NCBI RefSeq assembly: GCF_000017505.1
Contig: NC_009675.1
Location: 5,212,501-5,276,500 of the forward strand
Source of the DNA: Anaeromyxobacter sp. Fw109-5
GTDB taxonomy: Bacteria; Myxococcota; Myxococcia; Myxococcales; Anaeromyxobacteraceae
Length of the DNA stretch: 64,000 bases
Reading direction: 5' to 3'
Part shown: piece by piece, positions 10,700 through 19,581 of the stretch
Layout of the letters: each line of letters opens with the position of its first letter
Numbering within the stretch: position 1 is the first letter of the stretch
Made by a program: the position numbers and the translations under genes
Notes under the pieces: model-generated
Told to the model about the DNA's origin: nothing
What the model saw: only the letters and a program-made list of their open reading frames with translations
The model's database searches: none

Positions 10700-11443
10700 T
10701 TACTCTCGGGCGACGAGGCCCGCAACGAACGCCGCGCCGAAGCCGTTGTCGATGTTCACCACCGTCACGTTGGGCGCGCACGAGTTCAGCATGGTCAGCA
10801 GCGGCGCGATCCCGCCCAGCGAGGCGCCGTAGCCGACCGAGGTGGGCACGCCGATCACCGGCCGGCCCACGAGCCCGCCCACCACCGAGGGGAGCGCGCC
10901 CTCCATGCCCGCCACCACGATGACCGCCCGCGCCCGCTCGAGGTCGCCGCGGCGGGCGAGCAGGCGGTGCAGCCCGGCCACGCCCACGTCGTAGATGCGG
11001 ATCGCCTCGACGCCCATCACGTCGAGCGTGACCGCCGCCTCCTCGCACACCGGGATGTCGCTCGTGCCGGCGCAGCAGACCGCGACCGGCCCGCGCGCGG
11101 GCAGGTCCATCCGCCCCTTGCGCAGCGTGCGCGACACCGGATCGTAGGTCGCGCCCTTCACCGCCCGGCGCGCCGCGGCGGCCTTGTCCGGCGCGAGGCG
11201 CGTCACGAGCAGCGGGCCCCGCGCGGCGAGCTGCTTCGCGATGGCGGCCACCTGGGCGGCCGTCTTGGACTCCGCGAGCACCACCTCGGGCATGCCGACG
11301 CGCAGGGCGCGGTGCGTGTCGAGGGTGGCCACGTCGCCGAGGCGCTCGAACGGCGCGTGCTTCATGTCCGCGACCGCGTCGTCCACGGTGGTGTCGCCCT
11401 TGCGGACGCCGTCGAGGAGCCGGCGCAGCTTGCGTTCGTCCAT
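10700..11443 (-). CDS. larB: Pyridinium-3,5-biscarboxylic acid mononucleotide synthase LarB
   Basis: A 247-residue protein with a C-terminal PurE-like (AIR carboxylase) domain. LarB carboxylates nicotinic acid adenine dinucleotide and releases AMP in the first step of nickel-pincer cofactor synthesis. Visible family features are the N-terminal LLDGVRKGDTTVDDAV helix, AVCCAGTSDIPVCEEAA, the VVAGMEGALPSVVGGLV strand-helix and GVPTSVGYGAS with NIDNGFGAAF near the end. The spacing of 9 bases to cheC and 12 to larC suggests one transcript from the chemotaxis cluster into the lar genes. Confidence 0.92.
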   Translation of the reverse strand: MDERKLRRLLDGVRKGDTTVDDAVADMKHAPFERLGDVATLDTHRALRVGMPEVVLAESKTAAQVAAIAKQLAARGPLLVTRLAPDKAAAARRAVKGATYDPVSRTLRKGRMDLPARGPVAVCCAGTSDIPVCEEAAVTLDVMGVEAIRIYDVGVAGLHRLLARRGDLERARAVIVVAGMEGALPSVVGGLVGRPVIGVPTSVGYGASLGGIAPLLTMLNSCAPNVTVVNIDNGFGAAFVAGLVARE

Positions 11444-11452
11444 CCGGGGTGT

Positions 11453-12076
11453 CTAGCGCAGATCGAGGTGCGAGAGGAGCCTCGCGATCCGGTCCGGCTC
11501 CGGCATGACCAGGATGAGCCCCTCGAGGGCCGCTCGGCCGCCCTCGGCGGCGAGCGTGAAGCGCGTGGCGAGCGCCACCGACCCGGCGTGGGCCACGAGC
11601 CGCTCCACGCAGGCGCGCCCGCTGCCGCGCGCGAAGCTCGGCACGGAGAGCATCAGCTTCTCGCCGACCAGGGTGCCGATGGCCGAGACGAAGGCGCTCC
11701 CCACGATGTTGCCGGACTCCATGAGCGCGCTCTCGGCCATGCCTCCCCACTGCGCGCCGCCCGATTGGACCTCCGGCGCGGAGGCCGGGGGAAAGCCGAG
11801 CAGCGCCGCGAGCCCCTCCGCGTCGGCCTCGGGGAGCGCGAGGAGGAGATCGCCGGTGAGCGGCCCCTCGAGCTTGACGCCCACCGCCACGAGGTCCTGG
11901 CCGAGCCCGCCGAGGAACGCCGCGATGGCGCCCTCCTCCGCGCCGACCCACGCCTCGGGCACGTCCATCTCGATGCGCCGCCCCGCGAGCTTGCCGAGGG
12001 CGGTGATCGCCTGCCCGCAGCCGATGGTGGCGAGCTCCTGCAGGGCGTCGAGGTCTCGCGCGCCGAAGGCCGTCAT
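11453..12076 (-). CDS. cheC: CheC-type chemotaxis phosphatase with one intact active site
   Basis: A 207-residue CheC/CheX/FliY-type protein, expected to remove phosphate from CheY-P. CheC proteins have two E-x-x-N active sites. The first here reads ELATIG, with Thr17 in place of Asn; the second reads MESGNIVG with Glu120 and Asn123 present. Both are followed by the expected Pro (MDVP and LSVP). Its ATG overlaps the cheA stop as ATGA, so it is translationally coupled to the kinase. No CheD, which stimulates CheC elsewhere, is present. Confidence 0.85.
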   Translation of the reverse strand: MTAFGARDLDALQELATIGCGQAITALGKLAGRRIEMDVPEAWVGAEEGAIAAFLGGLGQDLVAVGVKLEGPLTGDLLLALPEADAEGLAALLGFPPASAPEVQSGGAQWGGMAESALMESGNIVGSAFVSAIGTLVGEKLMLSVPSFARGSGRACVERLVAHAGSVALATRFTLAAEGGRAALEGLILVMPEPDRIARLLSHLDLR

Positions 12077-14061
12077 GGTGCGAGGAGCCTCGGCACGTCC
12101 AGGATGAACACCGGCCGCCCGTTGCCGAGCACCGTCACGGCCGACAGGCCGGGCACGAGCTCGAGCGGCTCCCCGAGCGGCTTCAGCACCGCCTCGTGCT
12201 GGCCGAGGAGGGCGTCCGCGGCGAGCCCGACGCGGCCCGCCTCGCCGCCCTCGACGATCACCACCGCGCGCTCGTCGCCGGGGGCGCCGGGGAACCCCAG
12301 CAGCCGGGTGAGCTCGTGCACCGGGACGAGCGCGTCCTCGTGGCGGAGCACCGGGGTGCCCTGGCTCCGCTCCAGGCGGGAGAGGGACACCTGGGCGGCC
12401 CCGTGCACCTTGGCGATCGGGACCCCGAGCACCTCCTCGCCCACCCGCACGAGCAGGACCGGCTGCACCGCCACGGTGAGCGGCAGGCGGAAGGTGACCC
12501 GCGAGCCCTTGCCCGGGGTGGAGTCGAGCTCGAGCGCGCCGCCCACGCCCTCCACCGTGCGCTTCACCGCGTCGAGCCCCACCCCGCGGCCGGACACGTC
12601 GGTGACGGTCTCGGCGGTGGAGACGCCCGGCAGGCAGGCGAGGAGGAGCGCCTCGCGATCGGAGAGCTGCCCGGCCTCCTCGGCCCGCAGGGCGCCGCGC
12701 GCGACGGCGGCGGCGCGGAGCTTCTCCGGGTCCATGCCCTTGCCGTCGTCGGCGATCTCCACGATCACCCGGTCGCGCTCGCGCCGGGCGGTGACGGAGA
12801 TCGTGCCGGCGGCGGGCTTGCCGGCGAGGAGCCGCAGGTGCGGCGCCTCGAGGCCGTGGTCGACCGCGTTGCGCAGCACGTGCAGGAGCGGGTCGGAGAG
12901 CTCCTCGAGGATCGCGCGGTCGAGCTCGATCTCGGCGCCGCGGATCTCCACCTCGACCTGCTTGCCCAGCTTGCGCGCCACGTCGCGCGCCGCGCGCGGG
13001 AGCCCCTCGGTGACGAGCGCGAGCGGCGTCATGCGCACGGTCATCACCTTGTCGTGCAGGTCCTTCACGATGGCGTGGAGCCGGTCCACGCCCTCGTCGA
13101 GCGCGGCGCGCGAGCCCTCCGGGAGCGCCCGCCCGAGCTCGCGGATGCGCGCGGTGGCGAGGATGAGCTCGCCCACCGTGTCGAGGAAGCCGTCCAGGAT
13201 CTCGGTGCGCACGCGCACGGTGCGGCTCGCCTCGGCGGCCCCGGCCTCGCGCGCGGCCGGCGGCGGCACGGGGGCGCGCTCCGCCTCCACCTCGCGCAGG
13301 ACGACGCCGGCGAGGTCGGAGATCTGCGCGAGCGCGCGCTCCAGCGCCTGCAGCGTCTCGGCGGTCTCGAGCTGCACCTCCAGCCGCTTGCCGGGGATGC
13401 GGCCGGCGCGCAGCTCCTCCACGGACGGCCGCGCCTGGGCGACCGCGCCGAGCCCGCCGAGCTTCTTCACCACGAGGAAGGCGCGCACGGCGGGCACCGG
13501 GCAGCTCCCGGCGATCTCCACCTCCACCTGCACGCGGCGGGTCCCCCCGGCGCGCGGTCGATGGGTGAGCGACGAGCCGTCGGGCCCCGGTTCCGCGGGT
13601 GGCTCGCCCGCGCCGCGCGGCGGGGGGGACCTCGCGACGGCGGGCGAGGGCGGAGGGGAGGCGCCCTCCCGGCGGCGGCGGGCCGCCTCGGCGACCCGGG
13701 CGACGAGCGCCTCGTCGGCCTCGGGGCGCGCGCCCTTCGCCGCCTCCTGCACCATCGCCTGCAGCGCGTCGCCGGCGGAGAGCAGGAGGTCCACCGCGGC
13801 GGGATCGAGCCGGGCGGGATCGGCGCGGAACACCGCCACGAGGTCCTCGACCCCGTGGGCGAGGGCGGCGATGCCGTCGAGCTGCATCGACGCGCTCATC
13901 CCCTTCACGCTGTGGGCGCGGCGGAAGAGGCCGTCCACGAGCTCCTTGCGCCCGTCCTGCCCGACCTGCTCGAGGCGCACGAGCTCGCGCCCGAAGGCGG
14001 CGAGGTGCTCGCCCGCCTCGCTCACGAACAGCCCGAGGTATCTCTGGAGATCGAGCGCCAC
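12073..14061 (-). CDS. cheA: Chemotaxis histidine kinase CheA
   Basis: A 662-residue CheA with all five domains. P1 Hpt has phosphorylated His50 in RRAHSVKGM; an Ala/Pro-rich linker follows; a P2-like CheY-binding domain lies around VQVEVEIAG; P3 dimerisation contains LDTVGELILATARI; the P4 kinase has the N-box LRNAVDHGLE, DDGKGMD and GRGVGLDAV; the P5 CheW-like domain begins at LTVAVQPVLLVRVGEEVLGV. The start is GTG at 14061 with GGGGT upstream; the frame extends further up but there overlaps cheY. It lies 23 bases after cheY and overlaps cheC by 4 bases. Confidence 0.95.
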   Translation of the reverse strand: MALDLQRYLGLFVSEAGEHLAAFGRELVRLEQVGQDGRKELVDGLFRRAHSVKGMSASMQLDGIAALAHGVEDLVAVFRADPARLDPAAVDLLLSAGDALQAMVQEAAKGARPEADEALVARVAEAARRRREGASPPPSPAVARSPPPRGAGEPPAEPGPDGSSLTHRPRAGGTRRVQVEVEIAGSCPVPAVRAFLVVKKLGGLGAVAQARPSVEELRAGRIPGKRLEVQLETAETLQALERALAQISDLAGVVLREVEAERAPVPPPAAREAGAAEASRTVRVRTEILDGFLDTVGELILATARIRELGRALPEGSRAALDEGVDRLHAIVKDLHDKVMTVRMTPLALVTEGLPRAARDVARKLGKQVEVEIRGAEIELDRAILEELSDPLLHVLRNAVDHGLEAPHLRLLAGKPAAGTISVTARRERDRVIVEIADDGKGMDPEKLRAAAVARGALRAEEAGQLSDREALLLACLPGVSTAETVTDVSGRGVGLDAVKRTVEGVGGALELDSTPGKGSRVTFRLPLTVAVQPVLLVRVGEEVLGVPIAKVHGAAQVSLSRLERSQGTPVLRHEDALVPVHELTRLLGFPGAPGDERAVVIVEGGEAGRVGLAADALLGQHEAVLKPLGEPLELVPGLSAVTVLGNGRPVFILDVPRLLAP

Positions 14062-14084
14062 GGCACCCCGACCGGGCAGGGCGC

Positions 14085-14453
14085 CTAGGCGTCGCCGAGG
14101 ACCTTCTTCACGACGGAGAGCACGTCCTCCGACTTGAACGGCTTCACGATGAAGTCGCTCGCGCCGGCCTCGATGGCCTCCATGACGAGGGACTCCTGGC
14201 CGAGCGCGCTGCACATGACGATGACGGCCTTGCCGTCGTTCTTCACGATCTCGCGGGTCGCCTCGATGCCGCTCTTGAAGGGCATCACGATGTCCATCGT
14301 GGTGAGGTCGGGCTTCAGCTCCCGGTACTTCTCCACCGCCTCGAGCCCGTTCGCGGCCTCGCCGACGACCTCGAAGCCGGAGCCCGAGAAGATGTCCTTG
14401 ATCATGTTCCGCATGAAGATCGCGTCGTCGACGATCAGGACTCGCTTCGCCAT
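14085..14453 (-). CDS. cheY: Chemotaxis response regulator CheY
   Basis: A single receiver domain of 122 residues. The acidic pair Asp9/Asp10, phosphoacceptor Asp54 (TTMDIVMP), Ser82 in the Thr position (VMCSALGQ) and Lys104 (FIVKPFK) are all in place, so it should accept phosphate from CheA. There is no output domain. It lies between cheW and cheA in the same direction. Confidence 0.95.
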   Translation of the reverse strand: MAKRVLIVDDAIFMRNMIKDIFSGSGFEVVGEAANGLEAVEKYRELKPDLTTMDIVMPFKSGIEATREIVKNDGKAVIVMCSALGQESLVMEAIEAGASDFIVKPFKSEDVLSVVKKVLGDA

Positions 14454-14495
14454 CGGCCGTCCTCTCCCCCGAAGGTGTCTCGGGAACGTATCACA

Positions 14496-14909
14496 TCACC
14501 TTCCGCCGAACAGCCGCACCGCCTCGTCGGCGAGGGCCTCGGCGCGCAGCACGGTCACCGCCCCCGCGCGCGCCGCGGCCACGCCGCGGACGAGCCCGTC
14601 GCCCCCCTCCGGCTGCGCCAGCGGCTCGACGCCGACCACGCCGCCGATGAGGAGCCCGAGGGCGCGGCGGGCGTGGTCGAGGACGATCACGTGCCCGGCG
14701 GCCGGCAGGAGCGGCTGCGCCGCGAGCCCCACCAGCGGGGCGAGGTCCACCACCGCCACCACCCGGCCGCGCAGGTTCATGACGCCGCGCACCGCCTCCG
14801 AGGTCCGCGGCACGCGCGCGAAGGGCGGCTGCGGCGGCACCACCTCCCGCACCGCCTCGAGCGGGAGCGCGAACCGCTCGGCGGCGAGCCGGAAGACCAC
14901 GTGGCGCAA
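14496..14909 (-). CDS. cheW: CheW coupling protein
   Basis: A 137-residue CheW-domain protein linking receptors to CheA. Features are the N-terminal VVFRLAAERFALPLEAVREVV, the VRGVMNLRGRVVAVVDL motif and IGGVVGVEPL near the end. I place the start at TTG 14909 because AGGAG sits 5 bases upstream and overlaps the TAG of the receptor gene; no ATG fits the domain boundary. The coupling to the receptor gene suggests matched synthesis. Confidence 0.9.
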   Translation of the reverse strand: MRHVVFRLAAERFALPLEAVREVVPPQPPFARVPRTSEAVRGVMNLRGRVVAVVDLAPLVGLAAQPLLPAAGHVIVLDHARRALGLLIGGVVGVEPLAQPEGGDGLVRGVAAARAGAVTVLRAEALADEAVRLFGGR

Positions 14910-14917
14910 GCTCGCTC

Positions 14918-16306
14918 CTAGCCCAGCCGGAAGCGCGAGACGACCGCCTGCAGCTCGAGCGAGAGGTTCGTGAGCTCCTGGGCCGCCCCCGCCATCTGCG
15001 CCACGGCGGCCGTCTGCTCGGCGGTCACCTTGCGCACCTGCTCGGTCTGGCTCGCGTTCGAGGAGGCGACGTCGGAGATGTGGTCCATCGCCTGGACCAT
15101 GTCGGCCGAGCCCTCCAGCTGATCGCGCGCGGCCTGGGAGATGACCCGCACCTTGTCCGCCCCGGTGGCGGCGATCTTCGCGATGTCCGCTAGGGTGCGG
15201 ATGATCGCGTTCAGGTCCTCGCGGCCGTCGCCCAGCTCGGCGACCGACTCCTTCATGGTCTCGACCACCTTGCCCGCGCGGCCGGAGATGTCGGTGGCGA
15301 GCGCGGAGATCTGCTCGGCGGAGCGGCCGGCGGACTCGGCCAGCTTGCGCACCTCCTCGGCGACCACGGCGAAGCCGCGGCCGTACTCGCCGGCGCGGGC
15401 CGCCTCGATGGTGGCGTTCAGGGCGAGCAGGTTGGTCTGGTTCGCCACCTGGGTGATCGCCTCGACGATCTTGGAGATCTCCTTCGTGCGCTCGCCGAAC
15501 GCGAACACCTGCTCGCTCGCCGCCTCGATGCGGGCGAACACCTTCTTCACCTTCTCGCCGGCGAGCCGCGCCGCCTCGCCGCCGGCGGCGGCCGACTGGC
15601 TGGTCTCGGCGGACGCCCGGGCCGCCTCCTCGGCGCTGCGCGCGGTCGCCTCGATGGAGCCGGCGATCTCGCCGATGACCTTGGAGGTCCGCTCCACCAG
15701 CTCCGACTGCTGGCCGGCACCCGCCGCGATCTTCTCCATGGAGGAGGCGACCTCGTCGGTCGAGGCGTTCACCTCCTCGGCGCTCTGCTGCAGCTCGTTC
15801 GCCGAGTCGGCCACCGACTGCGCGGTCCGCTGGATGCGCGAGACGAGGTCGCGCAGGTTCTCCTGCATGGTGCAGATGGCGGAGGTGAGCTCGTCGATCT
15901 CGTCGTGGAGGGCGCGCTGCTCCTCCGAGACCACCGCCTTCGACAGGTCGCCCCGGCTGATCTCCACGGCGCTCGCCCGCAGCCGCGTGAGCCTCGACAC
16001 CCGCGCCACCGCGAGGGTGAGGACCACGCCGAGCAGCAGGGTGAGGGCGAGCACGGCCAGCCCCGCCACCACCGGGCTCTGGATGCGCTCGCGGATCTCG
16101 GGCACCGCGAAGAGCAGCACCGCGCCCACCACGAGGTAGCTGAAGAGGATCTTCCGCTCGAGGGAGACCGAGCGCCCCGCGGCCGCCGGCGCGACCCGCG
16201 GGGCCGCCTCGGCCGCGCGACCGCGCACCGCCACGAGGTGCGGCGCGTCCTGCCAGCGCGCGCTCGGGCGGGTGGAGAGTCGTTCGTCTCGGCCAGCTCG
16301 CGGCAA
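14918..16306 (-). CDS. Methyl-accepting chemotaxis protein without a periplasmic sensor
   Basis: A 462-residue receptor. Two membrane helices (about 53-69 and 78-101) are joined by only about eight residues (EIRERIQS), so there is no periplasmic ligand domain. A HAMP-like region ([17 protein letters not shown]) and the signalling hairpin follow, with the tip [22 protein letters not shown]. The start TTG at 16306 is tentative; the first 50 residues are Arg/Ala/Pro-rich and an internal GTG is possible. Being first in the mcp-cheW-cheY-cheA-cheC order, it is probably the dedicated receptor of this array. Confidence 0.9.
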   Translation of the reverse strand: MPRAGRDERLSTRPSARWQDAPHLVAVRGRAAEAAPRVAPAAAGRSVSLERKILFSYLVVGAVLLFAVPEIRERIQSPVVAGLAVLALTLLLGVVLTLAVARVSRLTRLRASAVEISRGDLSKAVVSEEQRALHDEIDELTSAICTMQENLRDLVSRIQRTAQSVADSANELQQSAEEVNASTDEVASSMEKIAAGAGQQSELVERTSKVIGEIAGSIEATARSAEEAARASAETSQSAAAGGEAARLAGEKVKKVFARIEAASEQVFAFGERTKEISKIVEAITQVANQTNLLALNATIEAARAGEYGRGFAVVAEEVRKLAESAGRSAEQISALATDISGRAGKVVETMKESVAELGDGREDLNAIIRTLADIAKIAATGADKVRVISQAARDQLEGSADMVQAMDHISDVASSNASQTEQVRKVTAEQTAAVAQMAGAAQELTNLSLELQAVVSRFRLG

Positions 16307-16378
16307 GGGGGACCCCTGGGGTGGCGGCCCCCGGACCGGGCAGGGCGCGCGGTGATCCTAGACGCCGCCTGCGGCAAG

Positions 16379-17356
16379 TCAAAGCGCGGAGGGTGCGCGG
16401 AGGTGGTCGTGCCCGCGCGCGGCGACCGCGACGGCCGCGCCGGTGGGCCCGACCACGCGCACGCCCCGCCCGCGCACGAAGCGCCCGATCACGGTGAGCG
16501 GCGTGCGAGCCTTCGCCGCCGCGGCCTGCGCGGCGGGGAGGAGCGAGGGCGCGATCGCCAGGAGGAGCTCGTAGTCCTCCCCCCCGGAGAGCGCGGCGTC
16601 CCGCGCCGCCGCGCCGCCGCGGGAGAGGCGCCTCGCCGCGGCGGAGAGCGGCAGGTCGGCCACGCCGATGCGCGCGCCCACGCCGGACGCCTCGCACAGG
16701 TGGGAGAGGTCCTGCACGAGGCCGTCCGACACGTCGATGGCGGCGCGCGCCACGCTCGCGAGGGCCCGGCCGGCGGCGAGGCGCGGGGTGGGGCGGCGCT
16801 GGCGGCGCGCCAGCGCAGCGGGCGCGCCGGGGACCCGGCCGAGCGCGGCGTCGCCCAGGGTGCCGGTGACGAGCACGAGATCGCCCGGGCGCGCCCCGGC
16901 GCGGAGCAGGGCCCGTCCGTGCGGCACCGCCCCGACGGCGGTGACGGTCACCGACAGCTCGGCCGCGCGGGTGACGTTGCCGCCCGCGACGGCGATGCCG
17001 TGACGCCGCGCGCAGGCGCCGAGGCCGCGGCCGAGGCGCACGAGCTCCGCGGCGCGCGCGCCGGGCGGCACCCCCAGGCACACGAGCGCCCAGAGCGGCC
17101 GGGCGCCCATGGCGGCGAGGTCGGAGAGGTTCACCGCGAGCGCCTTCCAGCCCACGTCCTCGGGCGTGAACGCGCGGTCGAAGTGGACCCCCGCCACCAC
17201 CGCGTCGGCCGTGGCGACGAGCTCCTCGCCGGCGGGCGGGGCGAGCACCGCCGCGTCGTCGCCGGGGCCGACGCGCACGCCCTCGCCGCGGACCGGCAGG
17301 GCCTGCGTGAAGCGCCGGATGAGCTCGAACTCGCCGGGCGGCGACCTGCGGGACAT
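16379..17356 (-). CDS. thiL: Thiamine-monophosphate kinase ThiL
   Basis: A 325-residue ThiL of the AIR synthase-like ATP-binding fold, making thiamine diphosphate from thiamine monophosphate. The N-terminal EFELIRRF helix, GPGDDAAVL metal/ATP motif, TADAVVAGVHFDR, WKALAVNLSDLAAMGARP, DVSDGLVQDLSHL and SGGEDYELLLA motifs are all visible. The ATG at 17356 is 5 bases after the PocR-kinase stop, so it is probably co-transcribed with the kinase and the MglA-like GTPase. That company is unusual and may only reflect operon drift. Confidence 0.93.
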   Translation of the reverse strand: MSRRSPPGEFELIRRFTQALPVRGEGVRVGPGDDAAVLAPPAGEELVATADAVVAGVHFDRAFTPEDVGWKALAVNLSDLAAMGARPLWALVCLGVPPGARAAELVRLGRGLGACARRHGIAVAGGNVTRAAELSVTVTAVGAVPHGRALLRAGARPGDLVLVTGTLGDAALGRVPGAPAALARRQRRPTPRLAAGRALASVARAAIDVSDGLVQDLSHLCEASGVGARIGVADLPLSAAARRLSRGGAAARDAALSGGEDYELLLAIAPSLLPAAQAAAAKARTPLTVIGRFVRGRGVRVVGPTGAAVAVAARGHDHLRAPSAL

Positions 17357-17361
17357 GCGGG

Positions 17362-18756
17362 TCAGAAGACGCGCCCGACGGCCGGCATGGGGATCACCGG
17401 GGTGTAGGCGGGGACGAGGCTCGGGCGGAGCGGCAGGATCACGGTGAACGTGGTGCCGACGCCCGGGATCGAGCGGACGCCCACCTCGCCGCCGTGCGCC
17501 TCGACGAAGCTCTTCACGATGGCGAGGCCCAGGCCGGCGCCGCCGTACTCGCGCGTGGAGGAGCCGTCCACCTGGTAGAAGACGTCGAACACCTTGCCGA
17601 GGTGCTCCTCGCCGATGCCGATGCCGGTGTCGGCCACGTGGATGGCGAGCCGGTCGCCCGGGAGCGCCTCGGCGGACACGGCGATGGTCCCGCCCGCGGG
17701 GGTGAACTTCACCGCGTTCGAGCAGAGGTTCACGAGGCACTGGCGCAGCTTGTCGCGATCGGCCTGCACCCGGGGCATCGCGCCCGCGTCGCAGGCGACC
17801 TTGAGCCCCTTCTTGCGCGCGAGCGGGAGCACCGTGGCGATCGCGTCGCGCATGATCTGGGTCGCGTCCACGTCGGAGAGGACGAGCCGCACGCGCCCGG
17901 CCTCGATCTTGGAGATGTCGAGGATGGAGGTGATGAGCTGGAGGAGGTTCTCGCCCTTCTCCATGATGATGCCCAGGTACTCGCGCTGCTCGGCGGTGAG
18001 CGGCCCGCCCAGCCCCTCGAGCATCATCTCCGAGTAGCCGATGACGCTCGTGAGCGGGGTGCGCAGCTCGTGGCTCATGGTGGCGAGGAAGTTGGACTTG
18101 AGCCGGTCGAGCTCCTTCAGCTTCGCGTAGCTGTCCTCGAGCTCCCGGTTCTTCTCCTGCAGCTCCCGGTAGCTCTCCTGCACCGCCTCGATGTGCAGCT
18201 TCGCGGCGATGAGGTTCTTGTGGCCGGTGAAGACCATCACGTCGAGGAGATCCATGAAGTGCTTCAGGATCTTCTCGGCGGTGGACACCGGCACGCGCCG
18301 GATCTTCTCCAGGTAGCCCTGGGCGAGCTTCGCGTCGAAGTCCGGCGCGATGTCCCGCAGCGCCGCCGGCAGCTCGGCGAGGTCCTCCGGCACGAAGGGA
18401 CCGAACACCACGCGGCCGAGGAGGTCGCCCTCGTAGAGGATGGGCTGCACCACGTAGCGGCAGCCGGAGAAGCACTGCACGGTGCGCGGGACCGGCTCCT
18501 CCGGGAGCGGATCGCTCTTCACCTTGCCGACGGTGGCGATGCACCCCTCGCGCCCCGCCGCCTTGGTCCAGATGTAGCCGCAGAAGTCGGCGTTCCCGAC
18601 CCGCACGTCCACGAGCTTGTTGCCCGCCTCGTCGAAGACCTTGATGCCGATGCGGTACAGCTCGGAGAACGAGTGGCACACGTCCCCGAAGGACCGCAGA
18701 TCGAGCAGGTCCCCGAGCGGCAGCCGCTGCTGCAGGAAGGACGGCGGCACCGTCAT
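17362..18756 (-). CDS. PocR-domain sensor histidine kinase
   Basis: A 464-residue soluble kinase. The N-terminal PocR-type sensor domain (about 12-165) carries Cys59, Cys72, Cys95 and Cys99 in the family pattern (DFCGYIW, GCIATV, VQCFSGC) before QPILYEGDLLGRVVFGPF. A coiled coil (about 188-222) leads to HisKA with His229 (MSHELRTPL) and HATPase_c (N-box LVNLCSNAVKF, DTGIGI, GLGLAIVKSFVEAHGG). The four cysteines could bind metal or sense redox; that is inference. Its ATG overlaps the stop of the MglA-like gene (ATGA), implying coupled synthesis. Confidence 0.9.
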   Translation of the reverse strand: MTVPPSFLQQRLPLGDLLDLRSFGDVCHSFSELYRIGIKVFDEAGNKLVDVRVGNADFCGYIWTKAAGREGCIATVGKVKSDPLPEEPVPRTVQCFSGCRYVVQPILYEGDLLGRVVFGPFVPEDLAELPAALRDIAPDFDAKLAQGYLEKIRRVPVSTAEKILKHFMDLLDVMVFTGHKNLIAAKLHIEAVQESYRELQEKNRELEDSYAKLKELDRLKSNFLATMSHELRTPLTSVIGYSEMMLEGLGGPLTAEQREYLGIIMEKGENLLQLITSILDISKIEAGRVRLVLSDVDATQIMRDAIATVLPLARKKGLKVACDAGAMPRVQADRDKLRQCLVNLCSNAVKFTPAGGTIAVSAEALPGDRLAIHVADTGIGIGEEHLGKVFDVFYQVDGSSTREYGGAGLGLAIVKSFVEAHGGEVGVRSIPGVGTTFTVILPLRPSLVPAYTPVIPMPAVGRVF

Positions 18757-19442
18757 CGCGCCGGCGCCTCCGCGAGCCTCGACCCGCGCACGTCCACGTG
18801 CGCGAAGATCTGGCCGAGGAACTCGCGCTCCGAGACCTGCCAGCCGGACTCGAGGCCGAAGCGGCGGTCCAGGGCGCGGTAGGTGAGCTGGAGCAGCGCG
18901 TGCAGGGTCTCGAGCACGCCCTCGCCGCGGATGGCCACCGCCGGCACGATGCGCGGCTGGATCACGCGCAGCAGATCGCCGAGCTCGCCGTCGCCGCGCG
19001 CGTCCTCGAGGTCGCGCTTGTTCATCTGGACGACGATGGGCAGGGTGCGGTAGTCGAGCCCGTTCGCCTCCAGGTTCTTCAGCATGTTGTTCCAGTAGGC
19101 GAGCGTCGGCGCGGCCTCGCTGCGGCGCGAGTCGGCCACGAACACCACCGCGTCCGTGCCCTGGAGCACGATGCGGCGGGTGGACTCGTGCATCACCTGG
19201 CCCGGCACCGTGTAGAGCTTCAGCTTCACCTTCACGCCCGCGCGCGTGCGGAAGAACACGGGCATCATGTCGAAGAACAGGGTCCGGTCGTCCTTCGTGT
19301 CGAGCGTCATGAGGCGCCCGCGGACCTTGGGATCGATCTTCTGGAAGAGCGACTGGAGATTGGTCGTCTTCCCGGACAGCGCCGGGCCGTAATAGACGAC
19401 CTTCACGGCGATCTCGCGGGTGTCGGCGTTGAACTGGGCCAT
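18753..19442 (-). CDS. MglA-like Ras-family GTPase with C-terminal extension
   Basis: A 229-residue small GTPase of the bacterial MglA type. The P-loop is GPALSGKT (19-26), the switch region contains RTLFFDMMP, the Walker B-like motif is TVPGQV (78-83) and the base-recognition motif is NKRD (141-144). MglA of Myxococcus is about 195 residues, so this one has roughly 30 extra C-terminal residues, and no MglB-type GAP gene is adjacent. It is therefore best called a paralogue and not MglA itself. The ATG at 19442 was chosen because the family fold begins there. It overlaps the PocR kinase gene by 4 bases, which suggests a common polarity or signalling function. Confidence 0.88.
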   Translation of the reverse strand: MAQFNADTREIAVKVVYYGPALSGKTTNLQSLFQKIDPKVRGRLMTLDTKDDRTLFFDMMPVFFRTRAGVKVKLKLYTVPGQVMHESTRRIVLQGTDAVVFVADSRRSEAAPTLAYWNNMLKNLEANGLDYRTLPIVVQMNKRDLEDARGDGELGDLLRVIQPRIVPAVAIRGEGVLETLHALLQLTYRALDRRFGLESGWQVSEREFLGQIFAHVDVRGSRLAEAPAR

Positions 19443-19581
19443 GTCGGTCGCTCGGGGCGGGTGCGTTCGCCAGCGGTTACTGTACCCGATCAGCGCCCCC
19501 GGATCGCAGAGGGCCCCGCCGCGGCCGGACGCCCGCTCGGACGGGGAGTCGGTGCTCCCTCGACGCACATCGGGGCGGGGC

